64,000 nucleotides of DNA from the NCBI GenBank assembly GCA_016219425.1, contig JACRNB010000002.1, forward strand, positions 62,001 through 126,000. The letters run 5' to 3'. The notes below the pieces were generated by a model that was given only the letters and a program-made list of their open reading frames with translations, was not told the DNA's origin and searched no databases. Shown here one piece after another: positions 29,272 to 41,303 of the stretch. Position 1 is the first letter of the stretch; each line of letters starts with the position of its first letter. Both the position numbers and the translations under genes were made by a program. The stretch comes from Betaproteobacteria bacterium (lineage in GTDB: Bacteria > Pseudomonadota > Gammaproteobacteria > Burkholderiales > Thiobacillaceae).

Positions 29272-29458
29272 TGGCGTCGATGCGCTCGGAGCAAGACCCC
29301 GACATTCCCGCCCGGACGGGCATCCGCAACCCTTATCTGATTGTTTTTACTGAACCCGCGCACCCCTCGCCGGATTCCTGCCCAAGCGGAAATGGCGCGC
29401 CCCGATGCCAGGGCGTTTGGGCCGGCCCGCGCGACGCACGCCCCGCGCGCCAGAGTGC

Positions 29459-29477
29459 GCGCACTGTTTCCGTGCGC
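29459..29477. promoter_or_regulatory. Candidate NtrC enhancer site
   Basis: GCGCAC-TGTTTCC-GTGCGC is a perfect inverted repeat with the GCAC-N7-GTGC core of NtrC sites, about 190 bases upstream of the nirB sigma-54 promoter. Apart from this site, the rest of the 300-base divergent region between nirB and the Anbu gene shows nothing I recognise. Confidence 0.45.
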
Positions 29478-29574
29478 TGTGCACTGTCCGGAGTCGCCGC
29501 ACCACGACAAGCGTTTCGGCGGCGTGATGCATCCGGAACCCGGCTAGAATTTCCCGACTTTCCGGAGGATTCCC

Positions 29575-30333
29575 GTGACCTATTGCGTAGCCATCAATGT
29601 CGATCAGGGCCTGGTCTTTTGCTCCGACTCCCGCACCAATGCCGGTATGGACAATGTCGGCACCTATTCCAAGATGCACGCGTTCACCTGGCACGGAAAC
29701 CGGACCTTCGTCCTGCTCTCCGCGGGCAATCTGGCCACCACCCAGGCGGTGGTGAAGCGCATCAACCTGGACGCCAACTCGGGCGCGCCGGTCAGTCTGC
29801 TGACGGTGAACACCTTGCAGGAAGCGGCGGATTATGTGGGCTACGTCAGCACCGATTCGCAACGCACCCAGAGCAGCCGGGACCACTCCAACACCAGTTT
29901 CGAGGCCACCTTCATCCTCGGCGGCCAGATTGCCGGCGGGCGGCATGAGATGTTCCTGATCTACCCCCAGGGCAATTACATCCACGAATCGCCGGATCAC
30001 CCTTTTCTTCAGATCGGCGAGATCAAGTACGGCAAGCCCATCCTGGACCGGGTAGTGAAGCGCACCCTGGACCTGGAACGGGCCGCGCGCCTGGCCCTGG
30101 TGTCGATGAACTCCACGGTGCGTTCCAATGTCACCGTGGGACCGCCGGTGGAGATGCTCATGTACCGGGCCGACCTGCTGGACGGCGGTCGCCGCTGCTA
30201 TTACACCGAGGACGATCCCTTCGCCCGCCTCCTGTCCGAACGCTGGAACCAGGGCCTGATGCTGGCCCTGGAAAGCCTGCCCGCGTTCCCGTGGGAAGAG
30301 GGCGGGCAGGATTCGCTAAGCCTGAACCCCTGA
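29575..30333 (+). CDS. Anbu-type proteasome-like peptidase
   Basis: The 252-residue protein belongs to the Anbu (ancestral beta-subunit) branch of Ntn-hydrolase proteasome-like proteases. Thr2, directly after the initiator Met, is the likely catalytic nucleophile (MTYCVAINVDQGLVF), followed by the SDSRTNAG strand. Anbu assembles into rings or helices, and its substrate is unknown. It is followed after 89 bases by the transglutaminase/DUF2126 gene; these families, with alpha-E and ATP-grasp proteins, co-occur in many bacteria. Confidence 0.92.
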   Translation: MTYCVAINVDQGLVFCSDSRTNAGMDNVGTYSKMHAFTWHGNRTFVLLSAGNLATTQAVVKRINLDANSGAPVSLLTVNTLQEAADYVGYVSTDSQRTQSSRDHSNTSFEATFILGGQIAGGRHEMFLIYPQGNYIHESPDHPFLQIGEIKYGKPILDRVVKRTLDLERAARLALVSMNSTVRSNVTVGPPVEMLMYRADLLDGGRRCYYTEDDPFARLLSERWNQGLMLALESLPAFPWEEGGQDSLSLNP

Positions 30334-30422
30334 ATCCCATTGGCGGCGCCGGCTTGCCGGCTGGACGCCCCCCTGGCACAAACCTTGCCTCACCCGGCCC
30401 GTCCCCCACTGTCGAGGCCTGC

Positions 30423-33400
30423 ATGTCCATCCACGTCGCCCTGCGCCACACCACGCATTACCGCTTCGACAAGCCGGTCAACCTGGGGCCCCATGTCATC
30501 CGCCTGAGGCCCGCCGCCCATTCCCGCACCCCCATCCTGGCCTACAGCCTGCGGGTGATGCCGGAGCAGCACTTCCTCAACGGGCAGCAAGACCCCTACG
30601 GCAACTTTCTGGCTCGCTTCGTGTTTCCGGAGAAGACGCGGGAACTGAGCGTGGAAGTGGAAGTGATCGCCGATATGACGGTGATCAACCCCTTCGATTT
30701 CTTCGTGGAAGAGGCCGCCCAGACCTGGCCTTTCGACTACTCCCCTGCACTGAAACGGCAACTCTCGCCCTATCTTGAGGCGGAAGCCGCCGGGCCGCTG
30801 CTGCAAACCCTGTTGGATGGCGTGGCGCGGGAACCCGTCAATACGGTGGATTTTCTGGTCGCCCTCAACATGGACCTGCAACGCCGCATTGGTTACGCCA
30901 TCCGCATGGAGCCGGGCGTGCAGAGCTGCGAGGAGACCCTGGAGCGCGCCCTGGGCTCCTGCCGCGACAGCGCCTGGCTGCTGGTGCAGGTGCTGCGCCA
31001 CCTGGGACTGGCGGCCCGCTTCGTGTCCGGCTACCTGGTGCAGCTCACGGCGGATGAAAAGGCCCTGGACGGCCCTTCCGGCCCGGAGAAGGATTTCACC
31101 GATCTTCACGCCTGGGCCGAGGTGTATGTGCCCGGTGCAGGGTGGATCGGGCTGGACCCCACTTCCGGCCTGTTCGCCGGCGAGGGCCACATCCCCCTGG
31201 CCTGCACCCCGGACACCGGCAGCGCCGCCCCCATCGACGGCGTTACCGATCCGTGCGAGGTGAGCTTCAGCTTCAGCAACGAGGTCACCCGCATCCGTGA
31301 AGACCCCCGCGTCACCCGACCCTACAGCGATGAGCAGTGGGCGCACATCCAGGCCCTGGGCGGCCTGGTGGACGAGCGTCTGGCGGCCATGGATGTGCGC
31401 CTGACCCAGGGGGGCGAACCCACCTTTGTCTCCATCGACGCCATGGACGCCCCGGAGTGGAATACCGAGGCGCTGGGGGCGCACAAGCGTGAGCGGGCCG
31501 AAGCCCTGGCGCGCCGCCTCAAGGCCCGTTTCGCCTCCAGCGCGCTGCTGCACACGGCCCAGGGCAAGTGGTATCCCGGCGAACCGCTGCCGCGCTGGGC
31601 GCTGGGCGTGTTCTGGCGTCGTGATGGCGCGCCGGTCTGGCGCAATGAGGCCCTGCTGGCGCTCGCCCACCGGGACTACGGCCACCAGGAAGACCACGCC
31701 CGCCGGTTCGGCGAGACCCTGGCCCGCACCCTGGGCGTATCCCCGCGCCATCTCCAGCCGGGGTACGAGGACGCGGTGCATTACCTGATGCAGGAGGCGG
31801 AACTGCCCCTGGACGCGGACCCCGCCCGCGCCAACTTGAAAGACCCTCTGGAGCGCCGTTCCCTGGCGGACAAGCTCGCGCGCGGGCTGGATACCCCGGT
31901 GGGGTATGCGCTGCCGCTGGAGTGGGATGACCGTGCTGCGGCTGAATCCGGCGGCGGACGTTGGCGTTCCGCCCCCTGGCTCTTCCGCCGTCAGCGGCTT
32001 TATCTGCTGCCGGGGGATTCCCCCATGGGCCTGCGCCTGCCTCTGGCCTCTCTCGTGGCCGGGCCGGAGTACGCCCCGGAACCGGACCCGTTTGAGTTCA
32101 AACCGCCCCTGGCCGACTTTCACGGCGAGGTGGCGCGGCGCTACAGCCTGATCGAACCATCCGCCTCGCCGCATCCGGAAGTGCGGCAACAGGGGCCGGC
32201 GGATGCCGCCCATCCCCCCAGGGAATCGCCCCGCACGGCGGTATGCGTGGAGGCGCGGGGCGGCTGCCTGCATGTCTTCTTGCCGCCCATGCAGCAGTTG
32301 GAACATGCCCTGGACCTGATCGCAGCGGTGGAGCACAGCGCCGCAGCCCTCGCCATGCCGGTGGTGGTGGAGGGCTACGCCCCGCCCGGCGACGCCCGGC
32401 TGGAAAAACTCCTGGTTACGCCAGACCCCGGCGTGATCGAGGTCAACATCCACCCCGCCCGCACCTGGGAACAGCTTTGCGCCAGCACCCTCGCCCTGTA
32501 CGAAGAGGCGCGCCTGACCCGTCTGGGTACGGAAAAATTCATGCTGGATGGCCGCCACAGCGGCACCGGCGGGGGCAACCACATCACTCTGGGCGGCGCC
32601 GTCCCGGCGGATAGCCCCTTCCTGCGTCGGCCCGACCTGCTGGTCAGCTTCCTCACCTACTGGCAACACCATCCCGGCCTGTCCTACCTGTTTTCCGGCC
32701 TTTTTGTCGGCCCCACCAGCCAAGCGCCCCGCGCCGACGAAGGTCGGCCCGAGGCCCTGTACGAACTGGAGATTGCGTGCAGCCAGGTTCCGGCGGGAGA
32801 AACGCCCCAGCCCTGGCTGGTGGACCGCCTGTTTCGCCACTTGCTCACGGACCTCACCGGCAACACCCACCGGGCCGAGTTCTGCATCGACAAGCTGTAT
32901 TCCCCGGACAGCCCCGCCGGACGCCTCGGGCTGGTGGAGTTTCGCGGCTTCGAGATGCCGCCCCATGCGCGCATGAGTCTGGTGCAGCACCTGCTGTTGC
33001 GCGCCCTCACGGCCCGCTTCTGGGCTCGACCCTACCGCCATGATCTGGTGCGCTGGGGCACGGAGTTGCATGACCGCTGGATGCTGCCCCACTTCCTTTG
33101 GGAGGACTTGCAGGAGGTGGTGCGGGATCTGAACCAGACGGGCTGCCCGATCCAGGCGGACTGGTTCGCCCCGTTTCTGGAATTCCGTTTTCCGCGCCAT
33201 GGCACGCTGCAACTGGGTGCGATGGAGATGGAACTGCGCGCCGCCATCGAACCCTGGCCCGTGCTGGGGGAAGAGGCCGGCAGCCAGGGCACGGCGCGCT
33301 ATGTGGATTCCTCTCTGGAGCGGCTCCAGGTCAAGGTGACGGGGCTTACGTCTGGCCGTTATGCCGTCGCCTGCAACGGACGCCGCCTGCCCCTGCACAG

Positions 33401-33797
33401 CACCGGGGTGAATGGCGAGTTCGTCGCCGGGGTGCGTTACCGGGCCTGGCAGCCGCCCTCGGCCCTGCATCCCGCCATCGGCGTACACACGCCCCTGACC
33501 TTTGATTTGATCGACCTCTGGAACCAGCGCGCCGTGGCGGGCTGCACCTACCACGTCATGCATCCGGGCGGACGCAACTTCGAGCGCTTCCCGGTCAACG
33601 CCAACGAGGCGGAGGCTCGCCGCAACACCCGCTTCAGCCAGGACGGCCACAGCCCCGGCAGTTACACCCCGCCCCCCTGGGTGGAGAGCCTGAGCCGCTT
33701 CGTCCGCGATGACGCCCGCATCGGTCCCATGGCCCCGCCGGCGGAGGAAATTCCGGGGGAATACCCCTATACCCTGGACCTGCGGCGAGGCGTTTAG
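30423..33797 (+). CDS. Large transglutaminase-like protein with DUF2126 domain
   Basis: The 1124-residue protein has a bacterial transglutaminase N-terminal domain (about 1-85). A transglutaminase core follows with Cys180 (GSCRDSAW) and His in DLHAWAEVYVPG, then a long DUF2126 region (about 330-1110). The ATG at 30423 fits the family start (MSIHVALRHTTHYRF); an upstream in-frame ATG reads through the end of the Anbu gene. No signal peptide is seen, so a cytoplasmic protease or amide-forming role is expected. It lies between the Anbu gene and a hydrolase, opposite alpha-E and ATP-grasp genes. Confidence 0.92.
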   Translation: MSIHVALRHTTHYRFDKPVNLGPHVIRLRPAAHSRTPILAYSLRVMPEQHFLNGQQDPYGNFLARFVFPEKTRELSVEVEVIADMTVINPFDFFVEEAAQTWPFDYSPALKRQLSPYLEAEAAGPLLQTLLDGVAREPVNTVDFLVALNMDLQRRIGYAIRMEPGVQSCEETLERALGSCRDSAWLLVQVLRHLGLAARFVSGYLVQLTADEKALDGPSGPEKDFTDLHAWAEVYVPGAGWIGLDPTSGLFAGEGHIPLACTPDTGSAAPIDGVTDPCEVSFSFSNEVTRIREDPRVTRPYSDEQWAHIQALGGLVDERLAAMDVRLTQGGEPTFVSIDAMDAPEWNTEALGAHKRERAEALARRLKARFASSALLHTAQGKWYPGEPLPRWALGVFWRRDGAPVWRNEALLALAHRDYGHQEDHARRFGETLARTLGVSPRHLQPGYEDAVHYLMQEAELPLDADPARANLKDPLERRSLADKLARGLDTPVGYALPLEWDDRAAAESGGGRWRSAPWLFRRQRLYLLPGDSPMGLRLPLASLVAGPEYAPEPDPFEFKPPLADFHGEVARRYSLIEPSASPHPEVRQQGPADAAHPPRESPRTAVCVEARGGCLHVFLPPMQQLEHALDLIAAVEHSAAALAMPVVVEGYAPPGDARLEKLLVTPDPGVIEVNIHPARTWEQLCASTLALYEEARLTRLGTEKFMLDGRHSGTGGGNHITLGGAVPADSPFLRRPDLLVSFLTYWQHHPGLSYLFSGLFVGPTSQAPRADEGRPEALYELEIACSQVPAGETPQPWLVDRLFRHLLTDLTGNTHRAEFCIDKLYSPDSPAGRLGLVEFRGFEMPPHARMSLVQHLLLRALTARFWARPYRHDLVRWGTELHDRWMLPHFLWEDLQEVVRDLNQTGCPIQADWFAPFLEFRFPRHGTLQLGAMEMELRAAIEPWPVLGEEAGSQGTARYVDSSLERLQVKVTGLTSGRYAVACNGRRLPLHSTGVNGEFVAGVRYRAWQPPSALHPAIGVHTPLTFDLIDLWNQRAVAGCTYHVMHPGGRNFERFPVNANEAEARRNTRFSQDGHSPGSYTPPPWVESLSRFVRDDARIGPMAPPAEEIPGEYPYTLDLRRGV

Positions 33798-33867
33798 GCG
33801 CCTGCAACGAATCAAGGTGAACGCCGCCGCGGATGACACAATCCGGCCCCTGTTCGAGGAGACCATC

Positions 33868-34593
33868 ATGCGTACATTCATCGTTTTTCTGACCTTGCTG
33901 GCGGCCTGCCAGTTCGCCCTGGCGGCGGACTACGGGCGCGAAAAGCGCTGGGCTGACGAGATCCTGCCCGCCATCCTCGATGGCGACACGGTCTGGCTGG
34001 ATCAGGCCAATGGCCACAAGTTTCTCGGGCTCTATCTCGGTTCCGCCCAGGCCAGGGGGGCGGTGATCCTGGTGCACGGCATGGGCGTCCATCCGGACTG
34101 GGGCATCAACGGCGTGATGCGCGCCCGGCTGGCGGAGCAGGGCTACGCCACCTTCTCCATCCAGATGCCGGTGCAGGCCGCCAACGCCAAGCCTGGCGAC
34201 TATGTAAAAACCTTTCCCGAGGGGAACGAGCGCATCGCCAAGGCCGCCGCCTGGCTCCAGGGCAAGGGCCACGCCAGGATCGCCATCGTCTCCCACAGCC
34301 TGGGCGGGCGCATGACGCGCGCGTACTTCCTTGCCCAGAAGACCTCGCCGGTGCAGGCCTGGGCGGCGCTGTCCATGGGGTTTGACGATTTCAAGGGCAT
34401 TACCGTGCCGGTGCTGGATCTCTATGCGGAACGGGATCACGAGCCGGTGCTGAAGATGCTGCCCGCCCACGAAAAGACCTTGAAACACCCTGCCTCGGTG
34501 CAACGCATGGTGGCCGGAACCTCCCATTTCTATGAGGACAAGGAGGCCGAGGCGGTCAAGCTGGTGCGGGAGTGGCTGGATAAGGCGCTGTAG
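33868..34593 (+). CDS. Exported alpha/beta-hydrolase (DUF3530-like)
   Basis: The 241-residue protein has a signal peptide (FIVFLTLLAACQFALA) and an alpha/beta-hydrolase fold with oxyanion motif LVHGMG, nucleophile elbow SHSLGG, an acidic residue in LDLYAERD and a terminal His in GTSHFYED. GAGGAG lies 7 bases before the ATG. It should act in the periplasm; the substrate is unknown. Its closeness to the transglutaminase gene (70 bases) may be coincidental. Confidence 0.85.
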   Translation: MRTFIVFLTLLAACQFALAADYGREKRWADEILPAILDGDTVWLDQANGHKFLGLYLGSAQARGAVILVHGMGVHPDWGINGVMRARLAEQGYATFSIQMPVQAANAKPGDYVKTFPEGNERIAKAAAWLQGKGHARIAIVSHSLGGRMTRAYFLAQKTSPVQAWAALSMGFDDFKGITVPVLDLYAERDHEPVLKMLPAHEKTLKHPASVQRMVAGTSHFYEDKEAEAVKLVREWLDKAL

Positions 34594-34635
34594 GAAGGGC
34601 GGCGGCGTTTGCCGGCCTGGGCGGGCTTCACCGCG

Positions 34636-35646
34636 TCAGCCTTCTCCGCCGGTTTGATGCGGTTCGCTTTGCCCGCCGCATCCTGCGGAGCCCGCCTGGA
34701 TGGACGGCGGCGTCTGGTAGAGGTGGAAATACTGCCGGGCGATGGCGCCGTGGATGGCGCCCAGGTCGGTCTGCACCTGGTCCAGGTATTCGTGCAGCAC
34801 CACCGGAGCCAGGTCGTCCAGCTTCATGGACTCCAGCCGCCGCCAGGCCTGGCGGGTGACGCGCATGGCCTCCATCTGATTGGGCAGCACCGAGAGACAG
34901 CCTTCGATCTCGTTGAGGCAGTGGATGACCGTGCGGGGGTAGTGGGGGTCTTTGATGAGGAAGTTCACCACGTCCTTGCTGCGTACATGCACCCCGACAT
35001 GGCAGCGATACATCTGGTAGGCGGAGAGGGCGTTGAGGGTGCCCATCCATAGGCGCTCCATCAGCGGCTGGGCGATCACCGGGTCGCCTGGCAGCAGCAC
35101 GGCGGAGTTCACGTCCACGATGCGGGTGGTCATGTCGGCGCGCTCGATGTTGCGGCCCAGTTTGAGGAACTGGTAGGCGATGTCGTGGCTCATGGAGCCC
35201 ATGAGCAGGCCGATGATGGACTGGCGCAGTTCGATGACCTGATTCAGCACCTCGTAGCGGGCGCTGCGGCCTTCGGTGGCGTGTTCGGCGTTGGCGCGGA
35301 TGTAGAGGTAGAGGCGGTTGATGCGCTCCCAGATCTCCATGGGCAGCACTTCGCGGAAGGTGCGGGTGTTCTCCCGCGCGCTGTGGATGCTGGCCAGGAT
35401 GGAACTGGGGTTGGCTTCGTCCAGGATGAGAAAGCGCATGAGGCTGGTCTCGTCCAGGCCGATGCCGCGCTCTTGCGCCTCGCCGTCCAGGCCGGCCACC
35501 TTGAGCAGCACGTCCCAGCCGAAGGCGGCGCCGCGGGGCAGGTCCAGCAGCACCTGGGTGGTGCTGTTGATGAGGCGGGCGGTGTTTTCGGCCCGCTCCA
35601 GGTAGCGGGTCATCCAGTAGAGGTTTTCGGCGACGCGGGAAAGCAT
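34636..35646 (-). CDS. Alpha-E domain protein (COG2307)
   Basis: The 336-residue, mostly helical protein begins MLSRVAENLYWMTRYLERAE, the conserved start of the alpha-E family. It overlaps the ATP-grasp stop by one base (TAATG), so the two are translationally coupled and probably act together. The biochemical function is not established; a role in peptide or amide formation has been proposed from co-occurrence. Confidence 0.93.
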   Translation of the reverse strand: MLSRVAENLYWMTRYLERAENTARLINSTTQVLLDLPRGAAFGWDVLLKVAGLDGEAQERGIGLDETSLMRFLILDEANPSSILASIHSARENTRTFREVLPMEIWERINRLYLYIRANAEHATEGRSARYEVLNQVIELRQSIIGLLMGSMSHDIAYQFLKLGRNIERADMTTRIVDVNSAVLLPGDPVIAQPLMERLWMGTLNALSAYQMYRCHVGVHVRSKDVVNFLIKDPHYPRTVIHCLNEIEGCLSVLPNQMEAMRVTRQAWRRLESMKLDDLAPVVLHEYLDQVQTDLGAIHGAIARQYFHLYQTPPSIQAGSAGCGGQSEPHQTGGEG

Positions 35647-37103
35647 TACGCGCCCTCCGTTTCGGTATCCACGATCCAGGTGTCCTTGCTGCCGCCGCCC
35701 TGGGAGGAGTTGACCACCAGGGAGCCTTCGCGCAGGGCGACGCGGGTGAGGCCGCCGGTGGTGGCGTAGAGGCGGTCGGATTGCAGCACGAAGGGACGCA
35801 GGTCCAGGTGCCTCGGGGCCAGCTTGCCGTCCACCATGGTGGGGGCGGTGGAGATGGAAAGGGTGGGCTGGGCCATGTAGTTGCGCGGGTTTTCCCGGAT
35901 CAGGGTGGCGAAGCTTGCGCGTTCTTCCGGCGTGGCGCGGGGGCCGATCAACATGCCGTAGCCGCCGGATTCGTTGGCGGGTTTCACCACCAGTTCATCC
36001 AGGTGCGCCAGCACATAGTCCCGATCCTCGTCATCCATGCACAGGTAGCTGGGCACGTTGGGGAGGATGGGTTCCTCATTCAGGTAGTAACGAATGATCC
36101 TGGGCACGAAGGTGTACACGACCTTGTCGTCCGCCACCCCGGCGCCGGGGGCGTTGGCGATGCCTACCTTGCCCGCGCGCCAGGCGCGCAGCAGGCCGGG
36201 CACGCCCAGGCAGGAATCGGGCCGGAATGCCTCCGGGTCGAGGAAGTCGTCGTCGATGCGGCGATAGATCACGTCCACCCGGCGCAGGCCGGTGATGGTC
36301 TTCATGTAGACGCAGTCGTCGTCGCGCACCACCAGGTCGGGGCCTTCCACCAGAAACGCGCCCATCTGCTGGGCCAGGTAGCTGTGCTCGAAGTAGGCGG
36401 AGTTGTAGATGCCGGGGGTGAGCACCGCCACCACGGGGCGGTCGCTGGTGCGGGGGGAGAGGGCGGCCAGGGTTTCGTACAGGCGGGTGGGGTAGTCGTC
36501 CACTGGCAGGATGTGACTGCTCTGGAACATCTCCGGGAACATGCGCTTCATCATCTGGCGGTTTTCCAGCATGTAGGAGACGCCGCTGGGTACGCGCAGG
36601 TTGTCTTCCAGCACATAGATCACGCCGTCCTTGTCGCGCACCAGGTCGGTGCCGCAGACATGGGCCCAGACCCCGAAGGCGGGCTGGACGCCGCGGCATT
36701 GCTCGCGGAAGTTCTTCGAGCCTTCCAGCACCGCGATGGGGAAGACGCCGTCCTTGACGATGCGTTGCGCGTTGTAGAGATCGTCGATGAAGCGGTTGAG
36801 GGCGGTGAGGCGCTGTTTCAGGCCCGCCTCGATGCGTTCCCATTCCTTGCGCGGCATGACCCGGGGGATGAGGTCGAAGGGCCAGGCGCGGTCGATGTTG
36901 GCGCCGTCGCTGTAGACGGTGAAGGTGATGCCCATGGCCATGATGGCCGCGTCCACCGCCTGGCGGCGGCCTTCCAGGGAGTGGCTGGGCAGGCTGTTCA
37001 GGGTGTCGAACAGGCGCTTGGCCGCCGGTCGGGGCCGGCCTTGCCCGTCGATCAACTCGTCGTAGGCGTCGTTGGCGGCATACGCCTGGGTGTTCAGTTC
37101 CAC
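35646..37103 (-). CDS. Circularly permuted ATP-grasp protein (COG2308)
   Basis: The 485-residue protein matches the circularly permuted ATP-grasp type 2 family (segments LEDNLRVPSGVSYMLENR and VVKPANESGGYGMLIG). Such enzymes form amide or peptide bonds with ATP, and the substrate is unknown. The start is GTG at 37103. It pairs with the alpha-E gene downstream and converges on the hydrolase and transglutaminase genes. Confidence 0.93.
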   Translation of the reverse strand: MELNTQAYAANDAYDELIDGQGRPRPAAKRLFDTLNSLPSHSLEGRRQAVDAAIMAMGITFTVYSDGANIDRAWPFDLIPRVMPRKEWERIEAGLKQRLTALNRFIDDLYNAQRIVKDGVFPIAVLEGSKNFREQCRGVQPAFGVWAHVCGTDLVRDKDGVIYVLEDNLRVPSGVSYMLENRQMMKRMFPEMFQSSHILPVDDYPTRLYETLAALSPRTSDRPVVAVLTPGIYNSAYFEHSYLAQQMGAFLVEGPDLVVRDDDCVYMKTITGLRRVDVIYRRIDDDFLDPEAFRPDSCLGVPGLLRAWRAGKVGIANAPGAGVADDKVVYTFVPRIIRYYLNEEPILPNVPSYLCMDDEDRDYVLAHLDELVVKPANESGGYGMLIGPRATPEERASFATLIRENPRNYMAQPTLSISTAPTMVDGKLAPRHLDLRPFVLQSDRLYATTGGLTRVALREGSLVVNSSQGGGSKDTWIVDTETEGA

Positions 37104-37258
37104 GATGCGCTTTCGTTATGAGGTGTAACCCTGCCTAGCAGGCCTCATGCCAGCTTGAAACCTCTGTGAAATGGCGGGTTCTGGCGCATTTTTCGGAGAC
37201 CCCGCACTGCCCTGGTGCGGCAGCGCAGGGGAAAGGCGCGATGTTGGGGCGAAGACCC

Positions 37259-37410
37259 GCAGGTGCGAATTCATCCGCATGAGACGCAGATGCGAATTCA
37301 TTCACATGAGACGTAGGTGCGAATTCATTCGCACAAGACGAAGGAGCGCAGGTGCGAATGAATTCGCACAAGGCATTGGCGCTGTGCGAATGAATTCGCA
37401 CCTACTTGAA
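37259..37410. repeat. Five copies of a GTGCGAATTCATTCGCAC palindrome
   Basis: Three copies run in one orientation and two in the other (the last ends GTGCGAATGAATTCGCAC). Some copies are degenerate. The array fills most of the 369-base gap between the ATP-grasp gene and grpE and ends at the grpE promoter. Confidence 0.85.
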
Positions 37411-37432
37411 TTTCCCTCTGCCGTCCCCACAA
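37405..37432 (+). promoter_or_regulatory. Sigma-32 (heat-shock) type promoter of grpE
   Basis: CTTGAA at 37405-37410, a 14-base spacer and CCCCACAA at 37425-37432 match the heat-shock consensus CTTGAA-N13-15-CCCCATNT, about 40 bases before the grpE start. Confidence 0.8.
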
Positions 37433-37472
37433 CCCGTCAGGTTTTTACAGGGAACCCCCCGGAGGAAAGCAG

Positions 37473-38018
37473 ATGTCTGAGGAACCGATGCTCGAAGCGA
37501 TGCCGGCGCAAGAAGCCGCTCCGACCGCCGACGCAAATGGCGGCAACACCGATACCACCCCCAGCCTGGAGGCCATGCTGCGCCAGGCCGAACTCAACGC
37601 CCAGGAACACCACGACGCCTGGCTGCGCGCCAAGGCCGAGACCGAGAACGTGCGCCGCCGCGCCATCGACGATGCCGACAAGGCGCGCAAGTTCGCGGTG
37701 GAGAAATTCGCCGGCGACCTGCTCGCGGTGAAAGACAGCCTGGAGGCGGCCCTGGCGGTGAACGATGCCGCCACCCTGGAGAGCGTGAAGAGCGGGGTGG
37801 AACTCACCCTGAAACAGCTTTCCAGCGTTTTTGACAAGAACGCACTGAATGAAATCAATCCGTTGGGAAGCAAATTTGATCCAAATTGTCACCAAGCGAT
37901 TGGCATGGTGGACGGCAAGGGTGAACCCAATACCGTGGCCACGGTGCTGCAAAAGGGCTACCTGCTGAACGAGCGGGTGATCCGTCCGGCCCTGGTGATG
38001 GTGGTGAAACCCAAATAG
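37473..38018 (+). CDS. grpE: Nucleotide exchange factor GrpE
   Basis: The 181-residue protein has an acidic, alanine-rich N-terminus, a long coiled helix (about 40-95, with [13 protein letters not shown]) and the C-terminal beta domain ending [16 protein letters not shown]. GrpE speeds ADP release from DnaK. A strong GGAGG precedes the ATG. It is followed by dnaK with a repeat pair between. Confidence 0.96.
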   Translation: MSEEPMLEAMPAQEAAPTADANGGNTDTTPSLEAMLRQAELNAQEHHDAWLRAKAETENVRRRAIDDADKARKFAVEKFAGDLLAVKDSLEAALAVNDAATLESVKSGVELTLKQLSSVFDKNALNEINPLGSKFDPNCHQAIGMVDGKGEPNTVATVLQKGYLLNERVIRPALVMVVKPK

Positions 38019-38122
38019 CCCCCTCTCCCCTCGGGAGAGGGCTGGGGTGAGGGAGCGACGCTTCCACTCAGGAGACGTTGCTCCCTCACCCCCGGCCCCT
38101 CCCCCGGTGGGGGAGGGGAGAA
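38019..38122. repeat. Inverted pair of GC-rich REP-like repeats between grpE and dnaK
   Basis: Same paired element as in the nitrate operons (CTCCCCTCGGGAGAGGG and CTCCCCCGGTGGGGGAGGGG arms), directly after the grpE stop. Confidence 0.85.
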
Positions 38123-38193
38123 AGTCCCCCCTTGAAACCCCACTCCCCAATCCCATAAAGCAAGCAAGCCATTTACTTCAGAGGAACAGCATC

Positions 38194-40107
<1,914 letters not shown>

Positions 40108-40110
40108 TCC

Positions 40111-40145
40111 CGCGTGGCGTCGGCCATCAAGGCCGACGCCACGCG
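40111..40145 (+). terminator. Strong hairpin after dnaK
   Basis: CGCGTGGCGTCGGCC and GGCCGACGCCACGCG form a perfect 15-pair stem with a five-base loop directly after the dnaK stop. No U-run follows, so it may be a weak terminator or an mRNA-stabilising hairpin. Confidence 0.6.
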
Positions 40146-40165
40146 CTTGGCCCGATCCTTGCTGA

Positions 40166-40735
<570 letters not shown>

Positions 40736-40744
40736 GCGGATGCT

Positions 40745-41122
40745 TCCTTCCTCTCCTTGGAAAAGGGGGAAGCCGCGCGTGGAGACGTCCGCGCAACCCC
40801 ACCGGTTTTCCCCCCTTTCCCAAAGGGGGGCAGGGGGGATTTCTGAGCCGGCTCGCCTGGCCACCGCCGCCAAATCCCCCTCACTCCCCCTTTGGAAAAG
40901 GGGGAAGGCGCTCGTGGAGACGTCCGCGCAAACCCACCGGTTTCCCCCCCTTTCCCAAAGGGGGGCAGGGGGGATTTCTGAGCCGGGTCGCCCAGCCACC
41001 GCCGCTAAATCCCCCTCACTCCCCCTTTGGGAAAGGGGGAAGGCGCTCGTGCAGACGTCTGCGCAAACCCAACGGGGTTCCCCCCTTTCCCAGAGGGGGG
41101 CAGGGGGGATTTCTGAGCCTGC
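40745..41122. repeat. Three tandem copies of a 135-bp repeat
   Basis: Copies begin near 40757, 40892 and 41027, counted at TTGGAAAAGGGGGAA. Each holds a CCCCTTT..AAAGGGG palindrome pair and a near-identical spacer (GGAGACGTCCGCGC...). The array fills most of the 568-base gap, in which no gene was recognised. Confidence 0.85.
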
Positions 41123-41303
41123 CTGGCGGCTGTCGCTTGATGGCTGAAACCCCTCATGCCCCTGCCCCAGTGTCGCCTTTGTGACAGGGGCCAAGCCCTG
41201 CACCCCCGCCAAAATCCCGCATCCCGCCAAGCCTTTGGCTTCATCCGCCGGACTGGCCCGTCCTTTGCTCAACACGGCTATTCATCCACCCAGAGGACTC
41301 TCC

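Noticed and set aside
37259-37410. The palindrome array as a CRISPR array
   Set aside because: Copies differ in orientation and spacing and there are no uniform unique spacers.
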